Notes: a model not told the origin generated them from the sequence alone. 64,000 nucleotides of DNA from Geomicrobium sediminis (GCF_016908595.1 NZ_JAFBEC010000008.1:124001-188000); one strand, 5' to 3'. Counted from the first letter of the stretch, positions 41,972 to 51,007 are shown. Numbers and translations are program-made.

Positions 41972-42148
41972 CTAACTTTTCTTCTTACAAATAACATCCA
42001 TCTTATCGATTCTTACGAACTCAAATTCTGGGTACTGACTCTTAATGTAGCCACGAGCAAAGGTTGCGAATGTCTGCCTTTTGTTTGGGCTTTCTTTTGC
42101 GATCTCAAGGTACTCATAAGGGATCGGCACACGATATTCATGCAACAT
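41972..42148 (-). CDS. Small hypothetical replication-module protein
   Basis: A 58-residue protein starting 10 bases inside the MBL-fold gene. Sequence VPIPYEYLEIAKESPNKRQT then ARGYIKSQYPEFEFVRIDK. No family recognised; coupling to the neighbour supports translation. Confidence 0.6.
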   Translation of the reverse strand: MLHEYRVPIPYEYLEIAKESPNKRQTFATFARGYIKSQYPEFEFVRIDKMDVICKKKS

Positions 42149-42839
42149 AGACCGGCTTACCCGTTACGCCTTGTATGATGCGCTTAAACTGATCCTCGTC
42201 ACTATTGTTATTGCTAAGATGCAGCAACCACGTTTCTTGTAGTTTCGATAGATCATTTGAGTTAAAAAATTCATTAACGTTTTCGATGCTAAAATGTGAT
42301 CTCATTAAACGCTTCTTCATGAATGGAGGAACAATGCCCTCCGCTATATTTTGATCAAGTAATTGAGTGCTGTAGTTGGCCTCTACCATCACATGGGTGA
42401 GGTTTTTGAATTTGTAACGGATATAATACGTGTCTGTAGCGAACAGGAGCCGTTCTCCTGCATCGTTTTGAAGCAAGAACCCTAATGGCTCTGATACATC
42501 GTGTTGTACGTCAAACGGCAACACTGTCCATGATCCTAGCTTGAATTGCTTCTTCGATTCAACGACATGCATTCGATGGTGATCATCTTTTACAGCATCT
42601 TTTGTGCCTTGCGACATATAACAATCAATCCCTGCTTTTGTCACCTCACCGATCGCCTTGCAATGGTCCAGGTGTTCATGAGTTATAAGACACCCTGCAA
42701 TATCTCTGGTTTGGAAACTCAGCTTGCGTTGAATCTCTCTGTATCGAATTCCAGCTTCCAACAGAACTGAAGTTTTGCCGTCTGTAACGTGATAACAGTT
42801 ACCTGTTGACCCCGTAGCGAGCACCGTTATATTGATCAA
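42138..42839 (-). CDS. MBL-fold metallohydrolase
   Basis: A 233-residue metallo-beta-lactamase fold protein beginning at TTG inside the recT stop, without a clear Shine-Dalgarno, so probably coupled to recT. Metal motif THEHLDH (residues 53-59), further ligands in the LLFATDT and HSFIEN-like RSHFSIENV segments. It is the common partner of RecT and DnaD in Firmicutes phage replication modules; a nuclease role like that of YycJ-type enzymes is likely but unproven. Confidence 0.87.
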   Translation of the reverse strand: MINITVLATGSTGNCYHVTDGKTSVLLEAGIRYREIQRKLSFQTRDIAGCLITHEHLDHCKAIGEVTKAGIDCYMSQGTKDAVKDDHHRMHVVESKKQFKLGSWTVLPFDVQHDVSEPLGFLLQNDAGERLLFATDTYYIRYKFKNLTHVMVEANYSTQLLDQNIAEGIVPPFMKKRLMRSHFSIENVNEFFNSNDLSKLQETWLLHLSNNNSDEDQFKRIIQGVTGKPVYVA

Positions 42840-43771
42840 AACGGTGGCTCATTACTTTCTTGATTTGAAGTCTTTTCAGATTCCCCGTTGCTAAATACTT
42901 GACCATCGTCCTTTGGCGATTCTGATTCGCTCTGAGAAACAACCTCAGATTCCTCTTCAGTTACCGGTTCCGCTTCGAAATCAATGACCTCTTTATTTGC
43001 GTTTTCGCTAAGTTCCGCCTGATGTTTTGCTTCTTCTGCTGCAGTATCATTGCGGTTGAAATAATCCATAACAAGAGATGAATCATCACTGGAGTTTAAA
43101 TACCGCTTACAAGCACGATTTATAACGGTTTTCTTTGCCATCTCTTGTTTAAATTCATCATGTGTGGACCCAGCCTTTTCTTTCGTCTGATCCTTCCCCC
43201 AAAACTGTGCCTTACTCCATGCCATACGAAGCTCATCGATCGTCATTACTTCCGTATAGACTTGGTCGTTAGGCAACTTAATTACAGCGTAGGCACCGAC
43301 TATCTTATCTTTTTTGATGTTTCCGAACTTTTGCTTGTGCTGTAAGTTGGTTATACGTCCATTCAACATGTCATAGTCCACTTCATCTTCTTCATAAATG
43401 ACTGTGGCATCGATCTCGTTAGCCCCACTCACTCTTTTAGTGACTGCCATTGTTCCAAAGTAAGAGCGTTGGAACGTTAGTTGATTACCGTAGACGATGA
43501 AATACCCTTGTTTCTTAGCTGGGTTTAATCCTTGAACAACCATTTCAAGCAGTGAGTTAGCAACACTGTCTTTCGTACAAACTTCTAAAGCAGGTTTCTT
43601 ATTCTTATCCTGTGTGCTCTGTAGAGTGAGCCAGGCAGACTTCATTGCATTTTCTGGAGAATACCCAACAGGAAAGTGAAGCTCTCCTTTTTCTTGAAAT
43701 TCCTTAACTTTGCTTGCAACTACATCAACGGTGTCTTTTTTTATCATTGCGAGTTCATTTTTTGCTGTCAT
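42836..43771 (-). CDS. recT: RecT single-strand annealing protein
   Basis: A 311-residue recombinase. RecT signatures: ALEVCTKDSVANSLLEMVVQ, GLNPAKKQGYFIVYGNQLTF, and the late KKTVINRACKRYLNSSDDSS segment. The C terminus (about 240-311) is acidic and disordered, a likely docking tail. It anneals complementary strands; the SbcC-like ATPase and MBL protein nearby could supply the nuclease step, because no RecE is present. Confidence 0.93.
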   Translation of the reverse strand: MTAKNELAMIKKDTVDVVASKVKEFQEKGELHFPVGYSPENAMKSAWLTLQSTQDKNKKPALEVCTKDSVANSLLEMVVQGLNPAKKQGYFIVYGNQLTFQRSYFGTMAVTKRVSGANEIDATVIYEEDEVDYDMLNGRITNLQHKQKFGNIKKDKIVGAYAVIKLPNDQVYTEVMTIDELRMAWSKAQFWGKDQTKEKAGSTHDEFKQEMAKKTVINRACKRYLNSSDDSSLVMDYFNRNDTAAEEAKHQAELSENANKEVIDFEAEPVTEEESEVVSQSESESPKDDGQVFSNGESEKTSNQESNEPPF

Positions 43772-44058
43772 TAGTTAGCCTCCTGTAATTGATTAGATAA
43801 GTGCTCTTCGATGTTAAATACAATTTGATTGTTAGTATCATTTATCACGATCGTTGCTGTTTGAGAGCGATTTACCAAGCCTACTTCAACCGGCATTGTG
43901 CAATCGTTTGAAAAATAACTAGGCTCCTTTTCGATCTCGTCCTCAGTAAATATTCCAGCTTGATTCAAATCTCGGGTATAACCCCATGCCCCGGGGCGCC
44001 ACCAAGTGTAGTGGTCGCCTACCGAGTGCTTCAGGGATAAAATATAATACCGTTTCAT
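43771..44058 (-). CDS. Hypothetical protein between RecT and the SbcC-like ATPase
   Basis: A 95-residue protein with aromatic-rich N terminus (KRYYILSLKHSVGDHYTWWR) and an ATIVINDTNNQIVFNIEE strand region. Stop and start touch both neighbours. It is a common small protein in recT operons; function unknown. Confidence 0.65.
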   Translation of the reverse strand: MKRYYILSLKHSVGDHYTWWRPGAWGYTRDLNQAGIFTEDEIEKEPSYFSNDCTMPVEVGLVNRSQTATIVINDTNNQIVFNIEEHLSNQLQEAN

Positions 44059-46082
44059 TAGATCGCCTCCTTGTGTCGCTCGCTAGCATATTCAACGCGT
44101 AACTGCTTGTCCTGTCCTGAAACCGTAAGAGCAATCGTCTGTGCATTGATGTCAAAAAGCTCTGTCACTGCTTCGCTGTTATCGATAAAGATCGGTACGG
44201 AAATACCGTAGTGCTCGGACAAAGTACGAATAATGTCGAGTCCAACGTTGATTCTCGCTGCATTGTTGAGCCCTTTAGAGTAAGGTACGCCTTTATAAAG
44301 CGTCTCGCACGTTTCCTCAACCCCGCCGTTAACCAGTGTTTCAAAGAGTTTAAATGTCGCAAACTCAAACTTGCCGTTGATTCGATCTTCAATGATTTGT
44401 GTTTTCGTGCGAGTAAAATGCTCTGCTAAAAATAGTTGCTCTTCTAACTCTTCGTAACGATCGGCTAAGTCACGTTCTTGTACAGATAACTCACTAATTC
44501 TTGCCTTACCAGTTTTGCTTTGCTCAAATTTATAAAGATCACTCTTCACAGCGCTTAATTTCTCTTTCAGTTCAACAATTTCGTTTTGAACTGCGCTAAC
44601 AGCATTCTGAGCACCTTGTTTAAGTTCATCGATCTTACTGTTGATACGATTCTTCTCATCGACTTTTTCTTGATAATCAAACGACTCACTAATATCCATC
44701 GTTTTTTCTTGTGCTGTTTTATATTCAGCCTCGAGTGATTGAACCGAATTTAGAGCTTTTTGATACTCAACTTCATCGCTTTCAATTGTCGCTTTTTTGC
44801 CTTCAATTACTTGCTCAAAGCTTTCGATTTGGTTTTTCAAACGCTTGCCTTCTGCCACTACCTCTTCTAGTTGCGAAGCTTTGCGTTGATTAAATGCATC
44901 TTGTGCAGTTTGTTTGGCTTGCTCAGCTTTTTCTCTAGCTGCGGCAATTTGATCCTCTGGTAAACTCTGTGCACATGTTGGGCAAACCGTTCCTGCATCG
45001 TGGCTATGATCGTTCCATGTAAACGAGCGATCGTTTATGGCTTTCCAATCTTCTCGTAAGCCGTTCGCTTGTTCTGTATAACGAGCAATACTTTGTTCTG
45101 CACTAGTGATTTCTTGCTGATGTGAGCGAATTGTTGATTGGATGTTATTTGCTTCGAGCTTCTTGCTGTGGATTCGTTCAGACAAATCCGAAACAAGCTT
45201 TTGATTGTGTGCTTGATACTCTGCTTTGATTTCATTAATTTCGGTTTCAATTTCGCTAAGCAAACGCTTCTGCTCAGTCACTTCCGTACCAGAGTTTAAG
45301 CGAGTTACTTCATCCTGTTTAGCGCCAATATCCGCTTCGAGTGCTTGCGATTCAGCGTGAAGTTCTTCTTGATCCAATCCGTTCAAATCAGGCAAACCGC
45401 GGGACACCTCACTAATACGCACTGGTATCTTTTGTAGCTCTTCGTTAATGTCTTTTTGCTTCTTCTTAACGATTTCTCGGTGCTTGTCCACCGGTCGCTC
45501 ACTGAGAATAGAGGATAATTTCTCAAGACTCTTATCCGCAGCAATGACTTCTTGATCTTCAATATCTGCACCGGCGAGCGTCAACAACGTTTCTCGACGG
45601 TCTTTCCATTTCAATTCCTCATTAAAATACGAAGGAGAAGTTAATAACTTGAAAACATCCTCTGAAATAATGTTGCCAATCTCAGCATCGAACTCTTTCT
45701 TCTTAGCCGGAACGGTGTCTACATAATGGTCAACCGTGTGTCCTGTAAATTCTTTGTCTGCTCTGCCACGCTTTTTCGTCCACTCTTCGCTGTACACCTT
45801 TTTGAGTGTCTTTACTACCCCGTCAATTAGCAGTACAACTTCCACCTCATGCTCGAGACCGTGTAAGACCTCACCTTTATGATCCAGTGTCTTAATCGCA
45901 AACTTGCTGCTATTCGTAGAGTCTTTGCCGAACAAGAGCCATAAGAACGCATCATAGATCGTTGTCTTACCAGTCGCATTGTCTCCAAACACCATAAGGT
46001 CCGCACCTTCTGCTTGTAATACAAACGACTTGATGCCTTTAAAGTTTTTAAGTGACAGTTTAACAATCTGGATCTTTTTCAT
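44058..46082 (-). CDS. SbcC/Rad50-like ATPase
   Basis: A 674-residue SMC-type ATPase. P-loop VFGDNATGKTTIYDAFLWLL (Walker A at 33-41), long coiled coils (about 200-350 and 385-560), and a zinc hook CPTC near residue 369 in the middle of the protein. The C-terminal ATPase part is weakly conserved (NAARINVGLDIIRTLS, PIFIDNSEAVTELFD as a Walker-B-like segment). It is shorter than bacterial SbcC and no SbcD nuclease gene is next to it. Probably handles DNA ends for RecT. Confidence 0.88.
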   Translation of the reverse strand: MKKIQIVKLSLKNFKGIKSFVLQAEGADLMVFGDNATGKTTIYDAFLWLLFGKDSTNSSKFAIKTLDHKGEVLHGLEHEVEVVLLIDGVVKTLKKVYSEEWTKKRGRADKEFTGHTVDHYVDTVPAKKKEFDAEIGNIISEDVFKLLTSPSYFNEELKWKDRRETLLTLAGADIEDQEVIAADKSLEKLSSILSERPVDKHREIVKKKQKDINEELQKIPVRISEVSRGLPDLNGLDQEELHAESQALEADIGAKQDEVTRLNSGTEVTEQKRLLSEIETEINEIKAEYQAHNQKLVSDLSERIHSKKLEANNIQSTIRSHQQEITSAEQSIARYTEQANGLREDWKAINDRSFTWNDHSHDAGTVCPTCAQSLPEDQIAAAREKAEQAKQTAQDAFNQRKASQLEEVVAEGKRLKNQIESFEQVIEGKKATIESDEVEYQKALNSVQSLEAEYKTAQEKTMDISESFDYQEKVDEKNRINSKIDELKQGAQNAVSAVQNEIVELKEKLSAVKSDLYKFEQSKTGKARISELSVQERDLADRYEELEEQLFLAEHFTRTKTQIIEDRINGKFEFATFKLFETLVNGGVEETCETLYKGVPYSKGLNNAARINVGLDIIRTLSEHYGISVPIFIDNSEAVTELFDINAQTIALTVSGQDKQLRVEYASERHKEAI

Positions 46083-46381
46083 AATCCAACAACATCACCT
46101 TTCTTAACGTATTGAAGATACTCAGCTTCGCTAATCACCGTGTAAAAATACATTCCGTTATGGCAAACATTAAATCTGTACTTGAGGTCTGTTCCTAAAA
46201 CGTTCAAATGCTCAATTTCATATGAATCAAATAGTGCGAAAAACGTTTCTGGCTCAGTTATAATTTCTAGTTGCTTTGACCATGTATTATAGTGAGCTGA
46301 AAAACGACCTAGTTCTTTTAGCTCCTTGTGTGACTTCTCAAGATCATTTCCTAATTGCTCCAAACGTTTCAACTTATTCAT
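46079..46381 (-). CDS. Small hypothetical protein
   Basis: A 100-residue protein from the ATG at 46381 (AAGGGTG upstream). Helical start (NKLKRLEQLGNDLEKSHKEL) and a beta-rich rest (FNVCHNGMYFYTVISEAEYL). Overlaps the ATPase start by four bases. Not recognised. Confidence 0.6.
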   Translation of the reverse strand: MNKLKRLEQLGNDLEKSHKELKELGRFSAHYNTWSKQLEIITEPETFFALFDSYEIEHLNVLGTDLKYRFNVCHNGMYFYTVISEAEYLQYVKKGDVVGL

Positions 46382-46613
46382 TTGCATCACCCTTATTCTG
46401 CAAGAGTTTGTCGTATTCCTTAGCATCAACAAGTACATTGTCTTCAGTTTTAGTAACGATATAAACAAGGTCTTCCACGTTGTCGTAAGAAAACATATCC
46501 TCTATTGCGACGACCTCTGTAGATTCATCTTCGTTAATACCAAGCACTCTGATTCGCACCGATGCTCCCAAGTCACATTCCGATAGCTCTTCAATCAATT
46601 CTTTTACTTTCAT
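46374..46613 (-). CDS. Small acidic hypothetical protein
   Basis: A 79-residue protein; ATG at 46613 has GGAGG 5-6 bases upstream. Sequence KVKELIEELSECDLGASVRI is a motif found in many small phage proteins of early operons. The rest is acidic. Function unknown. Confidence 0.65.
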   Translation of the reverse strand: MKVKELIEELSECDLGASVRIRVLGINEDESTEVVAIEDMFSYDNVEDLVYIVTKTEDNVLVDAKEYDKLLQNKGDANE

Positions 46614-46710
46614 ACGTTCCTCCAATGCTCCCATTGCATGAATGCTGGGGTTAGGCTACAATGGAGCTATAATTGTTTTGGTTAACCCCTGAGTCGATTT
46701 GAGTGCCCGC

Positions 46711-46860
46711 TCAAACGGCTCTTTTTTGTTTGGCATAAACTCTACGAATGAAAGATTCATCGAATGCTAGCTTTGATGCTACTTGCGGCACTCCGCGCTT
46801 TACACCTAGAACATTGATGTGATGTACGATGTAAAACTTTAATTCGTCATTCGTAACCAA
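46711..46860 (-). CDS. Small HTH-like protein
   Basis: A 49-residue protein from a TTG start with GGAGG 8 bases upstream. TNDELKFYIVHHINVLGVKR-GVPQVASKLAFDESFIRRVY reads like a small helix-turn-helix. Between its stop and the next gene (46,635-46,710) lies a GGGGTTA / TAACCCC inverted repeat around a 29-base loop, possibly an mRNA element. Confidence 0.55.
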   Translation of the reverse strand: MVTNDELKFYIVHHINVLGVKRGVPQVASKLAFDESFIRRVYAKQKRAV

Positions 46861-46865
46861 CTTAC

Positions 46866-46955
46866 TCACCTCCAAATTAGATTGAAAACTCCCATTGCCG
46901 AAAGGTATGCGATGATTGCTAAAGTGACTAGCACTCCACTTTCAAGCTTTTTCAT
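46866..46955 (-). CDS. 29-residue membrane peptide
   Basis: Starts in an ATGA overlap with the upstream regulator stop. MKKLESGVLVTLAIIAYLSA followed by MGVFNLIWR is a single membrane helix with a short basic N terminus. Real translation is suggested by the overlap only; there is no strong independent RBS. Confidence 0.4.
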   Translation of the reverse strand: MKKLESGVLVTLAIIAYLSAMGVFNLIWR

Positions 46956-47608
46956 GAGAGCGACCCGTTTGTAGCAACAAGCTTTTCTACATGTTCTGTG
47001 TAGACTTTTTCTGACTTGTAAGCCTCGTATTGCTCGATGGACTTTACGACAACTCCTGATGCAATTGATTGAGCAATCCAACGATTACGCACATGCTCTT
47101 TTGCTACACCCCAAACATTCTCCGCGACATCAGCGATACAATAACTCGCCTGTCTAACATCCAATATCTGCTTTAGTAGGCTTTCGACTTCTTCTAATTC
47201 AAGTTGACTAAATTCCTTGCCTGGACGCTTCGCTACTGAAATCATTTGTAGTTGCCGTGCAGCTTCTTCCGCTTCCTTGATTTCATTCACGAAATTGATA
47301 AGTTGTGTAGACATATCAGCAAGTAAGCGTGGATCCGTAGGTGGTAACGGTGTAAGTCCATGAATGTATAAGATCTTCTGTTTTGCTAAAGAATCGTTTA
47401 CGGCATCGCACCATGCAATCGCTGTTTCTAAGCTCGGTGGAGTATCACCGTTTTCAATCGCTGTTAACGCTCTATAGGATAAGCCAAGTTCTCGTGAAAG
47501 CCATTGTTTGGTACGGCGTTCGGGTTGACTTGCTCTTTCTCGTGCAATCCGCAGGATGTCTTTTATCCGTGAAGCTCTATATAATGAGTGATTGTTCGCA
47601 TTTTTCAT
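46952..47608 (-). CDS. HTH regulatory protein
   Basis: A 218-residue protein. N-terminal XRE HTH (TKQWLSRELGLSYRALTAIENG, about 34-55), then a helical region with KEAEEAARQLQMISVAKR and a C-terminal AENVWGVAKEHVRNRWIAQS that looks like a second helical DNA-binding element. It is early-operon transcription control, target unknown. GGAGG upstream. Confidence 0.75.
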   Translation of the reverse strand: MKNANNHSLYRASRIKDILRIARERASQPERRTKQWLSRELGLSYRALTAIENGDTPPSLETAIAWCDAVNDSLAKQKILYIHGLTPLPPTDPRLLADMSTQLINFVNEIKEAEEAARQLQMISVAKRPGKEFSQLELEEVESLLKQILDVRQASYCIADVAENVWGVAKEHVRNRWIAQSIASGVVVKSIEQYEAYKSEKVYTEHVEKLVATNGSLS

Positions 47609-47654
47609 TAATACGTTCGCCTCCGTTTATTCAATTTTGGTTGGTAAACTTTAC

Positions 47655-47804
47655 TTAGATTGATTCTTTAGAACTCGCTTCTCGTTCACTTTGATACTCA
47701 CCGGACTCAATTTTTTTACGTAAGATTTTCTTAGTAGTGCTGTACACTCGAGGCATCAACGTTCCGTTTTTGAGTTGTTCACCTTCGATGAGTTTTACTT
47801 TCAA
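47655..47804 (-). CDS. Small basic hypothetical protein
   Basis: A 49-residue protein (TTG at 47804, or GTG at 47816) with AAAGGTGG upstream. KVKLIEGEQLKNGTLMPRVY then a charged helix. Located between two regulators. Not recognised. Confidence 0.5.
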   Translation of the reverse strand: MKVKLIEGEQLKNGTLMPRVYSTTKKILRKKIESGEYQSEREASSKESI

Positions 47805-47838
47805 GGACTTCACCACCTTTCACTAACTAATCTCTCAT

Positions 47839-48081
47839 TTAAGCTGAGTCGGTCTTTTTGATACATTTTTTATCATCGATGTTAAAAAAAAGATCAGGGA
47901 ATAAGTTAGTCATGTCTTTTGCAAAGAAATGAACATATTTCAAAATGGTATTTCTACCTGGATCTACATCACCTTTCTCGATCTTCCTAACGTAAACAGC
48001 AGAAATGCCAAGATTGTCAGCTAATTCCTTTTGAGTTTTTCCAAGTTCTAATCTAAGTTTAATTAATTGAGTTCTTTCCAT
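47839..48081 (-). CDS. Cro-like XRE regulator
   Basis: An 80-residue protein from the ATG at 48081 with GAGGTG upstream. HTH: TQKELADNLGISAVYVRKIE, and GRNTILKYVHFFAKDM afterwards. First gene of the leftward early operon, transcribed from the promoter that contains operator 2. By position and size it is the Cro equivalent of the genetic switch. Confidence 0.85.
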   Translation of the reverse strand: MERTQLIKLRLELGKTQKELADNLGISAVYVRKIEKGDVDPGRNTILKYVHFFAKDMTNLFPDLFFNIDDKKCIKKTDSA

Positions 48082-48099
48082 TTTCACACCTCAATTCTT

Positions 48100-48193
48100 G
48101 ATACAAAATTTATCTTAAGTTAAATATAAACGATACAAAATTTATCGTCAACACTTTTTTGATAAAAATTTTATCAAAGATACAAATTTTATC
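48100..48193. promoter_or_regulatory. Four-copy operator array of the lysis-lysogeny switch
   Basis: Four near-identical 15-bp palindromes GATAMAAAWTTTATC: 48100-48114 and 48132-48146 (GATACAAAATTTATC), 48161-48175 (GATAAAAATTTTATC), 48179-48193 (GATACAAATTTTATC). Centre spacings are 32, 29 and 18 bp. They lie entirely between the divergent Cro-like and cI-like genes. Confidence 0.92.
48123..48151 (-). promoter_or_regulatory. Early leftward promoter
   Basis: TTGACG (48151-48146), 17-base spacer, TATATT (48128-48123). Operator 2 fills the spacer and operator 1 lies over the transcription start, so repressor binding would block it. The divergent promoter probably uses TATAAT at 48204-48209 with operator 4 over its -35 area. 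Confidence 0.85.
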
Positions 48194-48224
48194 GCTCGTT
48201 GTTTATAATTGGAGGTGAATAGAG

Positions 48225-48680
48225 GTGCTGATCTATATGACTAACACAACCATAGGTCAAAGATTAAAGAAATTACGTGGTAAAAGAACACAAAATGAAG
48301 TATCAATAAAACTTGGCTTATCTCGTGGTCGATATGCTCACTATGAGAATGATCGTGTAGAGCCGGATATACCTACAATAAAAAAATTGGCAACGTTCTA
48401 TAATGTATCAACCGACTATCTTCTCGGTTATGAAGATATGGATGATACTTATGAAGTAACAGTGGCTGGGAAAGAAGTAAATTTAAGTTCAGAAGAATAC
48501 CTAGTATTTGAAGAAATTAAGAAGCACCCCATCATGTTTAACGACCTACAAACGAACACAGAGAAAAAAGTTAAAGAACTTATTAGAATGTGGGAGTATA
48601 CAAAGAAAGTTCGCGAGGATTATGAAGCTGAGTTAGATCCAGACGATGATGGTATGGACCCTCTACCGGAAAGAGATTAG
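48225..48680 (+). CDS. cI-like phage repressor (XRE family)
   Basis: A 151-residue repressor starting at GTG (48225) with GGAGG 9 bases upstream; an ATG at 48237 is an alternative. HTH: GKRTQNEVSIKLGLSRGRYA (about 20-40), followed by PTIKKLATFYNVSTDYLLGY. It has a helical C-terminal region and an acidic tail, and no peptidase domain. Such repressors (ImmR type) are usually removed by an ImmA-like protease; a candidate is encoded at 51.8 kb, 3 kb away. Confidence 0.9.
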   Translation: MLIYMTNTTIGQRLKKLRGKRTQNEVSIKLGLSRGRYAHYENDRVEPDIPTIKKLATFYNVSTDYLLGYEDMDDTYEVTVAGKEVNLSSEEYLVFEEIKKHPIMFNDLQTNTEKKVKELIRMWEYTKKVREDYEAELDPDDDGMDPLPERD

Positions 48681-48852
48681 CCGAAAGGCTTTTCTTTTTA
48701 AACTTAAACCGAACAGATATTCCGAACATTTATTCCTATTATTTTTTTTACCTTTGGATGGTTAATTTTCTCAATTTTATGCTGTACAAGGTAAAGTAGG
48801 GTGCTATTTCCTAGATCCTTTGACATAAACATATCTATTTTGGAGGGGTACA

Positions 48853-49692
48853 ATGGCAGTATTATCGGGTTTACTTTTATTATTAGCACCACTTGTAGGT
48901 TTAACAGGCATTATCTTATTTATTGTTAGAAAATCCAAAAAAGCAGATCGATTATCAAATGTATTTAGGGGAAGATACTTTTTTGCTGGTGGATTCTTAA
49001 TGTTTTTTGTTGGACTAATTGGTCTAGTAGCATTTACTGATTCATCTGAGTTAGCTGGATCTTTCGAAGAAGGTTTAGATGCCGCCGAGACTGAGGTCGA
49101 AAATTCATCTGAAGATGTTACTGCAGTTGAAGAACTTTCTAATGATGATTTATCTACTGAGAATGTTATTGAATCTGAAGACACCTCGTCTAAAGCCGAA
49201 ATTGAGGAAGAAAATGATTCGCTTCCTTACGCTATTATGTTTGAAGATCATGCCTCCTACGCTTCTGACAATCAAATTGAGATGCACGATAAATCAATAG
49301 ATTTTATTAATGAAAATGAAGTTTTGTTTAGTGAAGATGCTAGTGCAGAAGAGATTTTCTCTGATGCTGATGAAGTTGATACCAGAGAGCTAACTAAGAG
49401 TTTATCCAATCATTATGGAAATCACTATCAAATAAACGGTACTGTGATTGAAATTGAAGAAGAGGAAATGCCGAGTGCAATATTAACTTATATTCATATC
49501 CTTGATGAGAATTTCAATAGTATAACTGCAATCTTGTATAAAGAAGCTGAAGGTGTGTTTGAGAATGATGATATTACTTTAACTGGCACACCACTAGGTG
49601 CATACAGTTTCGAAAATGTATCGGGCGGGCACACCAATGCAATCTTTTTTGCTGCTACTCATGCTGAACATTATGAGGTGGAAATTGAATAA
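48853..49692 (+). CDS. Two-TM membrane protein with acidic linker
   Basis: A 279-residue protein with GGAGGGG before its ATG. Two membrane helices (about 1-25 and 44-64), then a long Glu/Asp/Ser-rich stretch (about 68-120) and a C-terminal globular part (about 170-279) with YQINGTVIEIEEEEMPSAIL, ILYKEAEG, DDITLTGTPLGAYSFE. That part resembles an OB-fold of the tRNA_anti-like type often seen in membrane-anchored phage or host proteins. First gene after the repressor, so it may be expressed in the lysogen. Confidence 0.7.
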   Translation: MAVLSGLLLLLAPLVGLTGIILFIVRKSKKADRLSNVFRGRYFFAGGFLMFFVGLIGLVAFTDSSELAGSFEEGLDAAETEVENSSEDVTAVEELSNDDLSTENVIESEDTSSKAEIEEENDSLPYAIMFEDHASYASDNQIEMHDKSIDFINENEVLFSEDASAEEIFSDADEVDTRELTKSLSNHYGNHYQINGTVIEIEEEEMPSAILTYIHILDENFNSITAILYKEAEGVFENDDITLTGTPLGAYSFENVSGGHTNAIFFAATHAEHYEVEIE

Positions 49693-49816
49693 TTAAGCTT
49701 TAAACCAAACGCTTATTACTAGTAATTTTTATAGCATGGGAAGTTTTTATATCTAATATTTAATAAGGAAGGTACTGAAGAAAAAATTAATAATTTATTT
49801 TAATGAGGTGAGCTAA

Positions 49817-51007
49817 ATGTCAACAGATTTTTTCCGAAGTTTAAAAAGCCACAGTGAAGCTAAATTAGTAATCCTAGAAAAATATATCGACCCTTGGATG
49901 AGGAAGATAGTATTAGGTGCTAAGAAAAATGGGAGAGATGATCGCTGTCTTCTTATAGATGGATTTGCTGGAGCAGGTGTTTATAAGGAAGAAGGTTTAG
50001 AAGTCAAGGGTTCCCCTTTAAGAATTATTGACAAAGCTATTGGATTTTGCGATCAGGCGAGATCTAAAGGCTGGGAAGACCCTGGAATATTAATTTACTT
50101 AAATGAATATGAGTTAGAAGTTAAAAATTCTTTGAATGATTCATTGAACAAATATTACGCCTTGAATATAACTAATGAAAAAGAGTTTTTCAGTGTACCA
50201 AACTACGAAAGTGTAAAAGTTTGTTTAAGCAACAATACATTTGACAACTTCCTCACTGACATTTTGGATAATATAGACGATCAACAATTGATACCCACTT
50301 TTTGTTTCATTGACCCTTTTGGTTTCAGCCAAACACCTATTGACACAATTGGCCGATTATTGAAAGATCACAGGTCAGAAGTATTAGTAAACTTTATGTA
50401 CGAAGAAATTAATCGATTTCTAACTGTTGAAAATTTAAAAATACAAAATCATTTGCACAAACATTTTGGAGTAGAGAATATGACTGAATTACACGATATG
50501 ATTACTGATAAAAAAAGTGACCTTCGGAAGTCAGTAATTATTGATTTTTACTCTAGACAACTAAATCAATATGCTGATTTTATTCTTAACTTCGAATTCA
50601 AAAAAGAAAGAAACATAACAAAAATGTTTTTGTTCTTTGCTTCAAGCCATTATCAAGGACTAAAACTTATGAAAGATCAAATGTGGAAGTTAGATAATAC
50701 TGGTCAATACTTATTTAAACCAGCACATTCAACTGAGCAAATGCACTTTGAATTTATTGAAGAAATTGACCTTAAAGAACATCGTGAAAAACTCGGAAGA
50801 CTAATTTTTGAAAACTTTAGATTCAGATCAAATATTACTGAAGATATGGTTGAACACTATATTGTAGAAGAAACATCATATCCAGCTGCTTTTTTAAAAA
50901 AGACTTTGAAGGACATGGAAGAAAAGGGAATGATAAGAGAAGTCAAGAAAATAGATGGAACTAAAAGGACTAGAGGGTTTAGTAAAGTTTTGATACACTT
51001 TTATTAG
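49817..51007 (+). CDS. tcmP: Three-Cys-motif partner protein TcmP
   Basis: A 396-residue protein with GAGGTGAG before its ATG. N terminus KSHSEAKLVILEKYIDPWMR and the DGFAGAG segment (residues 48-54) are marks of TcmP. CFIDPFGF (about 163-170) sits where class I methyltransferases carry motif IV, and the 48-54 segment resembles their SAM-binding motif I, so a Rossmann-type modification enzyme is likely. The C-terminal third (about 270-396) has a winged-helix feel (AAFLKKTLKDMEEKGMIREV). TcmP is known as the neighbour of DUF5131 proteins, which is the next gene here. Substrate unknown. Confidence 0.85.
   Translation: MSTDFFRSLKSHSEAKLVILEKYIDPWMRKIVLGAKKNGRDDRCLLIDGFAGAGVYKEEGLEVKGSPLRIIDKAIGFCDQARSKGWEDPGILIYLNEYELEVKNSLNDSLNKYYALNITNEKEFFSVPNYESVKVCLSNNTFDNFLTDILDNIDDQQLIPTFCFIDPFGFSQTPIDTIGRLLKDHRSEVLVNFMYEEINRFLTVENLKIQNHLHKHFGVENMTELHDMITDKKSDLRKSVIIDFYSRQLNQYADFILNFEFKKERNITKMFLFFASSHYQGLKLMKDQMWKLDNTGQYLFKPAHSTEQMHFEFIEEIDLKEHREKLGRLIFENFRFRSNITEDMVEHYIVEETSYPAAFLKKTLKDMEEKGMIREVKKIDGTKRTRGFSKVLIHFY

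Noticed and set aside
46648-46728. GGGGTTA/TAACCCC inverted repeat and a T-rich hairpin as a riboswitch or terminator
   Set aside because: The outer stem is only 7 bp around a 29-base loop, and the second stem needs two bulged bases; not enough to assign a function.
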